Part shown: one piece after another, positions 1-5,977 of the stretch
Layout: each line of letters starts with the position of its first letter
How positions within the stretch are numbered: the stretch's first letter is position 1
Assembly (NCBI GenBank): GCA_937864895.1
Contig: CALMDF010000101.1
Span: 1 to 6,983 of the forward strand
Direction: 5' to 3'
Origin: an uncultured Holophagales bacterium
Lineage (GTDB): Bacteria; Acidobacteriota; Thermoanaerobaculia; UBA5066
Length of the DNA stretch: 6,983 nt
Translations under genes and position numbers: made by a program
The notes under the pieces: generated by a model
Databases searched by the model: none
Seen by the model: only the letters and a program-made list of their open reading frames with translations
Told to the model about the DNA's origin: nothing

Positions 1-1
1 T

Positions 2-529
2 ACCTTTATGTGCTCATCCTGGTATCACCTGCGCTACCTGAGCCCGGATTATGACCAGGGACCGTTTGAGCCCAAGGAGTACGCTTACTGGATGCCGTTG
101 GATAGCTATACCGGGGGCATCGAGCATGCCACGATGCACCTGCTGTACACGCGATTCTGGACGCGGGCGATGCGCGACCTGGGGCTGGTGTCGTTCGACG
201 AGCCGATGCTGCGGCTGCTCAACCAGGGGCTGATCCTGGGCGACGACACCGAGAAGATGTCCAAGAGCCGGGGCAACGTCATCGCCCCCGACGACCTGGT
301 GGCGCGGCACGGGGCCGACGCCGTGCGGGCGTACCTGATGTTCATCGGCCCGTGGGAACAGGGCGGGCCGTGGGACCCGCGGGGTGTGCAGGGCGTGGTC
401 CGTTGGCTGGCCGATGTCTGGTCGCTGGCGCTGGCGGTGCAGGTGGGCGAGGGGGCGGCGGGCGAGGGGGGCGAAGAGGGGGGCGGGGGGTGGGGCGGGG
501 GGGGGGGGGTGGTCGAGGGTGGGGGATAG
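2..529 (+). CDS. leuS: Leucyl-tRNA synthetase fragment, both ends missing
   Basis: Leucyl-tRNA synthetase charges tRNA-Leu with leucine in the cytoplasm. The frame is open from base 2, so the 5' part (HIGH motif, editing domain) lies outside the window, and the ATG at 8 is internal. Visible class I core landmarks are [12 protein letters not shown] at the left edge, the [16 protein letters not shown] helix region, the signature KMSKS at bases 254-268, and the following [11 protein letters not shown] and GPWEQGGPW segments. The path from NQGLILG to KMSKS is short, so the leucine-specific insertion seen in E. coli-type LeuRS is absent. Recognisable homology ends around base 442 (after VWSLALAVQ). 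The remaining codons are Gly/Glu/Ala/Val/Trp read from a poly-G tract, ending at TAG 527-529, so the anticodon-binding and C-terminal domains are missing. Leucine codons are 15 CTG, 1 CTC and 1 TTG, unlike the CTC-rich genes downstream. From memory of the family it resembles Chloroflexota-type LeuRS, but this is unverified. Identity is very secure; the natural 3' end is not present. Confidence 0.93.
   Translation, partial: TFMCSSWYHLRYLSPDYDQGPFEPKEYAYWMPLDSYTGGIEHATMHLLYTRFWTRAMRDLGLVSFDEPMLRLLNQGLILGDDTEKMSKSRGNVIAPDDLVARHGADAVRAYLMFIGPWEQGGPWDPRGVQGVVRWLADVWSLALAVQVGEGAAGEGGEEGGGGWGGGGGVVEGGG
443..526 (+). repeat. G-saturated low-complexity tract (possible assembly junction)
   Basis: About three quarters of these 84 bases are G. 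The densest part, 478-509, is six G, C, six G, T, four G, C, then thirteen G. LeuRS homology stops just before it and transglutaminase homology starts just after it. The tract could form G-quadruplexes if real. It also looks like the poly-G decay produced by two-colour short-read sequencers when signal is lost, here at the end of reads running rightward out of the LeuRS gene. I favour an artefactual bridge between two unrelated sequences, but cannot prove it from the window. Confidence 0.7.
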
Positions 530-2615
530 CGAGAGGCACGAGAGGGCCGTCGGGAGGCTGGCGGGCCTGGGTCCCGTGCCGCTCGTCTTCACGGGAGCGG
601 TCGGGCCCTCCGTCCTCGCCGCCTACCTGGGCCTCGTCGTCCTGCTCCTCCTCCTCGTCAGGAAGGGCCGGATCCCGTGCCTCGGCGACGCCTGGCTGAA
701 CCTCGCCGGCGTCCTCTACGTGGCGCTCTTCTGGGTCGACATCCGGTACGGGAGCCGGTCGCTCCTCAAGACGGCTCTTCACATCCTCCTCTTCACGACG
801 GTCCTCAAGCTCGCGTCGATCAAGCGCGAACGGGATTTCTCCGTCGCGCTCACGCTCGCGACGTTCCTCCTCGTCGCCTCGATGGCGACCTCCACGCACT
901 CGACGATCCTGCTCTTCCTCGGCGTCTACGCCGTCGTGGCCTGGCCCATCCTCTGCCGCTGGGCGCTCTTCCGGGACCTCGCCGCCGCCCCGGACGAGTG
1001 GCACCGGGACGAGCGGGCCCGGGGGATCCCCGTCCGAAAGGCCGTGGCCGCCTCCCTCGCGGCCTCGCTTGCCTTCGCCGTCCCGGTCTTCGTCCTCCTC
1101 CCGCGGCTGAAGTCGTCCTACATCTCGGGCCTTCCCGTGGGGGATCCGAGGGACACCGGCTTCTCCGACACGGTGGACACGAACCTCTACGGGAGACTGA
1201 GGCAGAGCGACCAGGTCTTCCTCCGGGTCGCCGTGGAGGACGGTCCGATCGGACAGGACCCGCCGTTCCTCAGGATCCGCCTCCTCGCGCACACGCGATT
1301 CGACAGGGGCGTCTGGAAGAGGCCGGGCGGACGCGGCCGCCTCCTCGGCATGCGCGAAGGCGCGCCCGTGTCGCTCCTTCCCGAAGGCGCGGCCGCCCCG
1401 AGACCGACGCACCGCCTCTCCCTCGAGGTCGCCCGGCTCGGCGTGAACTACCTGCCCTCCCCGGTGAACGCGATCTCGGCGGCAGCGTCGCCGGAGCTCC
1501 TCCGGCGCTTCGGTACCGTTCCTCTCGTCCGCGACCGCTCCGGGAACCTGCACCTGCCGTTCGAGCCCCCGGCCCTCATGCGCTTCGAGATCCTCACCGG
1601 GGCCGACCCCGTCGTCGACTTCGCCCCGCCGGGCGAAGGGGACTCCTCCCGCGAGCCGATGGGCTCGGAAGTCCTCCTCGCGTTCGGGCGCGAGGCCGGA
1701 GCCGGGATCGACCCCGTCGAGAGCCCCTTCCTGTTCGCGCGGCGGATCGAGGAGCACCTCGCGACGCGCTTCTTCTACACGCTCGACTCCGCCCGGTGGG
1801 GGCCGAACGCGGTGGAGGAGTTCCTGACACGGCGGAGATCGGGGCACTGCGAGACCTTCGCCACCGCGATGGCGCTCGTCCTGCGCGAGCACGGAATCCC
1901 CTCGCGGCTCGTGACCGGGTTCGCGGGAGGCGAGCGCGGCCCGTTCGGCTCCTACTTCCTCGTCCGCGGAGTCGACGCCCACGCGTGGGTCGAGGCGTGG
2001 TGCGGTCCCCGGCTCGGCTGGGTCTCCTTCGACCCGACCCCTCCGGACGGGCGCCCCGGCGTGTCGGAGGTGAACCTGCTCCGGAGCGCCCGGCAGCTCT
2101 TCGAGAACCTGGAGTTCCTCTACGGCCGTTACGTCCTCGGCTTCGCGCAGGTCGACCAGCTCTCCCTCGCGATGATCGTGAGGGACGGGGCCGAGTCCGT
2201 CGCCGAGGCGCTCCAGGCGGCGGTCCGCCGCCTCCGGGGCCTGGCCGCGGTCCCGGTGACGGCCCGGCCGGGGCTTCTCTTCCTCGCGATCGCCGCGGTC
2301 CTCCTCGCGGGGTTCCTCCTGCGCCGGGTCGTGGCGGGGCGTTCCGGCTTCGGGACCCGGGGCCTCCCGGCGGCGTCGGCAGCCTACCGGAAGCTCCAGG
2401 GCGCGCTCCGCCGGCGGGGCGCGGACCTCACGCCGGCCTCGGCCCCGGTGGAGACGCTCGCTTCGGCGGAGCGGCTCGGTGCGGGGCGGATCTCGCGGGA
2501 GATCGTGAAGGCCTACGTCGCCGAGTCGTTCGGGGGGCGGGAGACGTCTCCGGCCGAGGCGGAACGCCTCGGCGTCCTCCTGAAGGAGCTCCGGTCCGGC
2601 CGTCCTCACGCCTGA
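519..2615 (+). CDS. Membrane-anchored transglutaminase-like protein (DUF3488/TgpA type)
   Basis: This is a multi-pass inner-membrane protein with an extracytoplasmic transglutaminase-like (papain-fold) domain, as in the TgpA family; members may act as transglutaminases or proteases, and the substrate here is unknown. Counting from GTG 519 (698 aa), hydrophobic segments crowd residues ~15-200 (DUF3488-like region, for example around VVLLLLLV and [12 protein letters not shown]). The catalytic domain lies near 400-510 with Cys444 in SGHCETFA, His488 in DAHAWVEAW and Asp505 in SFDPTPP, so the triad is complete. A final membrane helix at ~584-606 ([16 protein letters not shown]) precedes a DUF4129-like cytoplasmic tail rich in Arg and Glu. 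The start is uncertain: GTG 519 sits at the edge of the poly-G tract, GTG 576 is the next in-frame option, and neither has a well-placed ribosome site. The first membrane segment looks short, so the true N-terminus may be lost at a sequence join. Homologues usually follow MoxR ATPase and DUF58 genes, which are not seen here. It ends 62 bases before the next gene in the same direction. Confidence 0.88.
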   Translation: MGDSERHERAVGRLAGLGPVPLVFTGAVGPSVLAAYLGLVVLLLLLVRKGRIPCLGDAWLNLAGVLYVALFWVDIRYGSRSLLKTALHILLFTTVLKLASIKRERDFSVALTLATFLLVASMATSTHSTILLFLGVYAVVAWPILCRWALFRDLAAAPDEWHRDERARGIPVRKAVAASLAASLAFAVPVFVLLPRLKSSYISGLPVGDPRDTGFSDTVDTNLYGRLRQSDQVFLRVAVEDGPIGQDPPFLRIRLLAHTRFDRGVWKRPGGRGRLLGMREGAPVSLLPEGAAAPRPTHRLSLEVARLGVNYLPSPVNAISAAASPELLRRFGTVPLVRDRSGNLHLPFEPPALMRFEILTGADPVVDFAPPGEGDSSREPMGSEVLLAFGREAGAGIDPVESPFLFARRIEEHLATRFFYTLDSARWGPNAVEEFLTRRRSGHCETFATAMALVLREHGIPSRLVTGFAGGERGPFGSYFLVRGVDAHAWVEAWCGPRLGWVSFDPTPPDGRPGVSEVNLLRSARQLFENLEFLYGRYVLGFAQVDQLSLAMIVRDGAESVAEALQAAVRRLRGLAAVPVTARPGLLFLAIAAVLLAGFLLRRVVAGRSGFGTRGLPAASAAYRKLQGALRRRGADLTPASAPVETLASAERLGAGRISREIVKAYVAESFGGRETSPAEAERLGVLLKELRSGRPHA

Positions 2616-2618
2616 GGC

Positions 2619-2643
2619 CGGAACCAACCGGGCCCCGGTTCCG
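2619..2643 (+). other. Inverted repeat between the two plus-strand genes
   Basis: A perfect 7-bp inverted repeat, CGGAACC (2619-2625) and GGTTCCG (2637-2643), encloses an 11-base loop. An alternative inner hairpin, AACCGG (2626-2631) with CCGGTT (2635-2640), shares part of the same right arm, so the two folds exclude each other. No T-run follows, so it is not a classic intrinsic terminator. It could be an RNA hairpin that adjusts expression between the genes, or chance in GC-rich DNA. Confidence 0.35.
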
Positions 2644-2666
2644 TATCCGACCAGGGAGCGATCCCC

Positions 2667-2675
2667 AAGGAGGAG
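2667..2675 (+). promoter_or_regulatory. Strong Shine-Dalgarno for the DUF4097-type gene
   Basis: The sequence AAGGAGGAG is a near-perfect anti-16S match placed immediately before ATG 2678. It fixes this start even though the reading frame stays open far upstream through the shadow of the transglutaminase gene. The signal peptide that begins exactly at this ATG supports the choice. Confidence 0.85.
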
Positions 2676-2677
2676 CC

Positions 2678-3415
2678 ATGGCCCGTCCCGTTCTCGCGAC
2701 CGTTCTCGTCCCGGTTCTCCTCTCCGGCGGCGTCCTTCAGGCCGAGACTGCGTCGAAGGTCGTGGAGAAGACCCTTCCCCTGGCCGCCGACGGCCGCCTC
2801 GTCCTCGACACCTACAAGGGCCGGGTGGCGGTCACCGCGTGGGATCGCGCGGAAGCGTCCGTCCACGCCGTCGTCACGCCGGACGGAAGCTGCGACGACG
2901 CCGCCGAGCTCGTGGCGAGGACGGAGGTCGGGATCGAGGGGGGCGGGCGCGAGGTGAGGGTCGTCTCGGACTACGACGACCTGCCCAAGTTCAACTTCAC
3001 CTTCGGGAACGACTGCGGCTCGCGCCCGTTCGTGAACTACGAGATCCGGATGCCGCGGGGCGCCTCGCTCCGCCTGAAGGACTACAAGTCGCGCGTCGCC
3101 GTCGACGGGCTCGCCGGGGACGTCTCGATCGACAGCTTCAAGGGGGTCCTCCGGCTCACGAAGCTCTCGGGGCGGCTCGATCTCGAGACGTACAAGGGGG
3201 ACGCCGTCGCCGAGCTCGAGAGGGTCGCCGGCGACCTTCGCGTCGAGACCTACAAGGGCGAGATCGAGCTGGTCCTGCCGAAGGGGGAGCGGGTGGACCT
3301 CCGGGAGGAGATCGGCCGCAGGGGCCTGCTCGAAGCCGAGGTCGACCAGGTGCGCGGCGGGCCCCGGGTCGCGGTCGAGACCTACAAGGGGACGATCCGC
3401 CTCCGCTCCCGCTGA
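2678..3415 (+). CDS. Secreted DUF4097-like beta-repeat protein with TYKG motifs
   Basis: The product is a 245-aa exported protein of unknown function resembling the DUF4097 putative-adhesin family, whose members form stacked beta strands. Residues 1-22 are a Sec signal peptide (MARPVL, then a hydrophobic core ending LQA, predicted cleavage before ETA), so it should act in the periplasm or at the cell surface; no lipobox cysteine or later membrane helix is seen. The mature part carries a motif repeated six times: TYKG at 45-48, DYKS at 135-138, SFKG at 153-156 and TYKG at 171-174, 191-194 and 235-238. Each is flanked by alternating hydrophobic residues, and the central copies are 18-20 residues apart. 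Cys72 and Cys113 are the only cysteines and could form a disulphide. The ATG follows a strong ribosome site. Sixty-two bases separate it from the transglutaminase gene, so the two are probably co-transcribed, and its stop lies 9 bases from that of a convergent gene. Export is well supported; family assignment is moderate and function unknown. Confidence 0.85.
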   Translation: MARPVLATVLVPVLLSGGVLQAETASKVVEKTLPLAADGRLVLDTYKGRVAVTAWDRAEASVHAVVTPDGSCDDAAELVARTEVGIEGGGREVRVVSDYDDLPKFNFTFGNDCGSRPFVNYEIRMPRGASLRLKDYKSRVAVDGLAGDVSIDSFKGVLRLTKLSGRLDLETYKGDAVAELERVAGDLRVETYKGEIELVLPKGERVDLREEIGRRGLLEAEVDQVRGGPRVAVETYKGTIRLRSR

Positions 3416-3424
3416 CGACGATAA

Positions 3425-4825
3425 CTAGTACGCGTTCTCGTCCCGGAAGCTGCGCGTCGCCGTCCTCCAGAGGATCTGCAGGTCGAGGGCGAGGCTCCAG
3501 TTCTCGATGTAGTAGAGGTCGTACTCGATCCGCTTCGAGAGGCTCGTGTTCCCGCGCCAGCCGTGCACCTGCGCCCAGCCGGTGAGCCCCGCCCGGACGC
3601 GGTGGCGGAGCATGTACTGCGGGAACTTCTCCTTGAACTCGCGGACGAACTCGGGCCGCTCGGGCCTGGGACCGACGAGGGACATGTCGCCCATGAGGAT
3701 GTTCACGAGCTGGGGCACCTCGTCGAGCGACGTGCTTCTGAGGAAGGCGCCGACGCGCGTCCGGCGGGAGTCCCCCTCCTTCGCCCAGACCGCGCCGGTC
3801 GCATCCTCGGCTCCGACGCGCATCGACCGGAACTTGAGGATCCGGAAGAGACGCCCGTCGAGCCCCATCCGCTCCTGCGTGTAGAAGATGGGGCCGCGGT
3901 CCTCCAGCCAGATCGCGAGGGCGACGAAGGGGAGGAGGATCGCCAGGACGACGAGTCCTCCCGCCGAGAGGACGATGTCCATCGTCCTTTTCACGAGCGA
4001 GTTCCAGCCTTCGAGGGGACGCTGGGTCAGGTTGATGACGGGGAGGCCGTCGAAGTCCTCCACGCCCGCCTTGAAGGTCACGAACTGGAAGAGGTCAGGG
4101 ACGAAGCGGATGTCGACCATCTCGTTCCCGACGTCCTTGAGGATTCCCAGCATCGTCCGGTAGGCGTCCACCGGGAGGGCGAGGAAGATGGTGTCGGCCT
4201 CGTGCGCGGCGAGGAGCCGCTTGACGTCGGCCGTCGTCCCGAGGACCGCGAGGCCGCGGTAGCTCTCCCCGCGGCGGGCCGCGTCGTCGTCGGCGAACCC
4301 GACCGGCTTCAGGCCCGTGGCGGGGTGGTCGAGGAGCTTGTCGGCGAGGGCCCGGCCCGTGTCTCCCGCGCCGACGATCAGGGCCCTCCTCACGCCGACC
4401 CCCGCGGTCCAGACCTTCTCGAGGTAGCGCCAGATGGCGAAGCGCCCGAGCGAGACGAGGAGGACGTCGAGGCCGAGGAAGAGGACGAGGAGAGCCCGGT
4501 TGAACGACCACGCCCGCCAGAAGGAGAGAAGGCCCACGAGGAGAAGCGTCGCGAGGGAGGCGGCCATCACGATGGCGAGCGCCTCGTCGATGGAGGAGCG
4601 GTCGCGGCGGAGCTGGTAGAGGCGGTGGAAGTAGAAGACCACGGGCCAGAGGACCACGATGACCGGGAGGAGCGACGCGTAGTTCCCGAGCGGCTGCGGC
4701 CCCAGGGGGATCGGCCACACGGTCTCGAAACGGATGACGTAGGCGGCGAGGAGCGCCACGCACGTGGCGGCGACGTCTGACGTCAGGAATACGGCCTGCA
4801 GCCGCCGGGCCTGTTTTCGGATCAC
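3425..4825 (-). CDS. Polyprenyl glycosylphosphotransferase (initiating sugar-phosphate transferase)
   Basis: It transfers a sugar-1-phosphate from a nucleotide sugar to undecaprenyl phosphate in the inner membrane, the first step of exopolysaccharide, capsule or O-antigen repeat-unit synthesis. The 466-aa length and domain order match the WcaJ/WbaP-type long family. N-terminal membrane helices lie near residues 11-31, 49-66, 82-102 and 111-127. A Rossmann-like CoA-binding_3 domain follows with GAGDTG at 152-157. The C-terminal bacterial sugar transferase domain starts around KRTMDIVLS (279-287), whose hydrophobic segment 284-306 is the re-entrant membrane helix. It then shows LKFRSM (330-335), the catalytic Asp-Glu pair D368-E369 in SLDEVPQL, and GPRPERP (385-391). 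The start is GTG 4825-4823 with GGGAG five bases upstream. It begins 18 bases after the stop of the upstream glycosyltransferase, so it is the last visible gene of that operon. The sugar (glucose, galactose or other) cannot be told from sequence alone. All key residues are intact. Confidence 0.95.
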   Translation of the reverse strand: MIRKQARRLQAVFLTSDVAATCVALLAAYVIRFETVWPIPLGPQPLGNYASLLPVIVVLWPVVFYFHRLYQLRRDRSSIDEALAIVMAASLATLLLVGLLSFWRAWSFNRALLVLFLGLDVLLVSLGRFAIWRYLEKVWTAGVGVRRALIVGAGDTGRALADKLLDHPATGLKPVGFADDDAARRGESYRGLAVLGTTADVKRLLAAHEADTIFLALPVDAYRTMLGILKDVGNEMVDIRFVPDLFQFVTFKAGVEDFDGLPVINLTQRPLEGWNSLVKRTMDIVLSAGGLVVLAILLPFVALAIWLEDRGPIFYTQERMGLDGRLFRILKFRSMRVGAEDATGAVWAKEGDSRRTRVGAFLRSTSLDEVPQLVNILMGDMSLVGPRPERPEFVREFKEKFPQYMLRHRVRAGLTGWAQVHGWRGNTSLSKRIEYDLYYIENWSLALDLQILWRTATRSFRDENAY

Positions 4826-4830
4826 GCGGT

Positions 4831-4835
4831 CTCCC
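4831..4835 (-). promoter_or_regulatory. Ribosome binding site for the phosphotransferase
   Basis: On the minus strand this reads GGGAG, five bases before the GTG at 4825-4823. It lies in the 18-base gap after the upstream stop codon. It supports the GTG start, which also gives the expected short basic N-terminus (MIRKQARR) ahead of the first membrane helix. Confidence 0.6.
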
Positions 4836-4843
4836 GTTGGATT

Positions 4844-5977
4844 CTACGGGTCCGGACGGGGGAGCGCCGCGGAGAGGTCGTCGCGCCCGGCCGCGGCGAG
4901 GACGGAGCGCGAGGCCTCCAGGAACCGGGCCCGGAAGGCGGGCTCCGAGAAGCGCCGGGCGTTCGCGACGAGGGCGTCGGCCTCGAACCGCGTCGCGAGC
5001 GCGCGTTCGACGGCCTTCGCGAGCGGCCCCGGGCCGGCTTCGGGGTAGAGGACTCCCGTGACGCCGTCGACCACCGTCTCGAGCGCCCCCCCCTTCCCGA
5101 GGGCGACGACCGGGGTCCCGCAGGCCTGCGCCTCGAGGGGGACGATTCCGAAGTCCTCCTCGCCCGGCATCAGGACGGCCCGCGCGGAGCGGTAGAGCCC
5201 GCGCAGCTCCTCGTCCGACGGCGATCCGGCGAACCGGACGTCCGGGCCGGCGAGCGCGCGCAGGCGGCGCTCCTCGGGGCCGAAGCCGGCGACGGTGAGG
5301 GGGACGCCGAGCCGAGAGGCGGCCTCGACGGCGTCGTCGAGGCGCTTGTACGGGGCGAGGGCCGAGACGACGAGGAGCCCCTCCCGCCGGCGCGGCTCGG
5401 GATCGGGCGTGTAGAACGCGGTGTCGGCGGGCGCCGGGACGACGAGGGCGTCGCGCCGGTAGATCCGCGCAATCCTCTCCTTCACGTTCTCGGAATTCGC
5501 GAGGAACGCGTCGACGCGCGGGACGGTGGCGACGTCGCGGGCCCGGAGGGGGGCGCGCGCGAGGCGGGCCGCGGCCCTGACGACGGCACCCCGGCCGCGC
5601 AGGTAGTCCTCGAACTGGTCGTGCAGGTACCGCACGGGGGTGTGGCAGTAGCAGAGGTGGAAGCCCCGCGGCCCCCTCTTCGCGGCCTTGGCGACGCAGT
5701 GGGAGGTCGAGACGACGAGGTCGAATCCCGAGAGGTCCCAGCTCTCGGCGGCGAGGAAGTAGAGGGGGAGGAGCGGCCGGTAGTCCCGCTCGCGGGAGAC
5801 GACGCGCTGGAGCCACGTCGTGATCACGGGCCGCGCCTCGACCTCCGCCGGGACCGACCCCGGGAAGTGGAAGAGCGTGTAGAGGGGCGCCTTCGGGAAG
5901 AGGCGGGCGAGCGAGAGGAGGACCTTCTCTCCGCCCCGCGTGCCGGTCAGCCAGTCGTGGACGAGGGCGACCTTCAC
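4844..5977 (-). CDS. Family 4 glycosyltransferase, WbaZ-like
   Basis: A 377-aa retaining GT-B glycosyltransferase, likely cytoplasmic and membrane-associated, that adds a sugar from a nucleotide donor to the growing lipid-linked polysaccharide. The N-terminal acceptor domain starts MKVALVHDWLTG and includes the glycine pair in TRGGEKVL and the WbaZ-style CHTPVRYLHDQFE (~111-123). The donor-binding domain begins near LLVVSALAPYKRLDDA (~201-216) and contains the family E-x7-E motif in MPGEEDFGIVPLEAQ (E274 and E282), followed by CGTPVVALGKGG. The GTG start at 5977-5975 is chosen because homology begins exactly there, although the frame stays open far upstream as a shadow. The minus-strand sequence GGAGG lies four bases before it. 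The start overlaps the stop of the upstream glycosyltransferase as GTGA, a 4-base overlap that implies translational coupling. WbaZ relatives are mannosyltransferases in O-antigen clusters, but the donor here is not determinable. Confidence 0.93.
   Translation of the reverse strand: MKVALVHDWLTGTRGGEKVLLSLARLFPKAPLYTLFHFPGSVPAEVEARPVITTWLQRVVSRERDYRPLLPLYFLAAESWDLSGFDLVVSTSHCVAKAAKRGPRGFHLCYCHTPVRYLHDQFEDYLRGRGAVVRAAARLARAPLRARDVATVPRVDAFLANSENVKERIARIYRRDALVVPAPADTAFYTPDPEPRRREGLLVVSALAPYKRLDDAVEAASRLGVPLTVAGFGPEERRLRALAGPDVRFAGSPSDEELRGLYRSARAVLMPGEEDFGIVPLEAQACGTPVVALGKGGALETVVDGVTGVLYPEAGPGPLAKAVERALATRFEADALVANARRFSEPAFRARFLEASRSVLAAAGRDDLSAALPRPDP

Noticed and set aside
384..518. ATG 384 as the start of the transglutaminase gene
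   Set aside because: The region 384-442 encodes LeuRS in another frame and the rest is poly-G. The resulting Arg/Gly/Trp-rich leader has no resemblance to the family.
342..2627. Long minus-strand ORF (761 residues) opposite the transglutaminase gene
   Set aside because: Its composition is Arg/Glu/Pro/Gly-rich low complexity with no recognisable domain, typical of antisense frames in GC-rich DNA. The plus strand has clear catalytic motifs.
677..2677. Upstream extension of the secreted-protein frame, giving a 912-residue ORF
   Set aside because: The upstream part is an Arg/Pro-rich shadow of the transglutaminase gene. The strong ribosome site and signal peptide fix the start at 2678.
3424..3429. 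ACTAGT palindrome at the convergent junction
   Set aside because: A six-base palindrome with no extended stem or T-run; it is expected by chance and not a terminator.
3563..4780. Plus-strand 405-residue ORF opposite the phosphotransferase
   Set aside because: Glu/Arg/Asp-rich antisense frame without domains; the minus-strand gene there is fully convincing.
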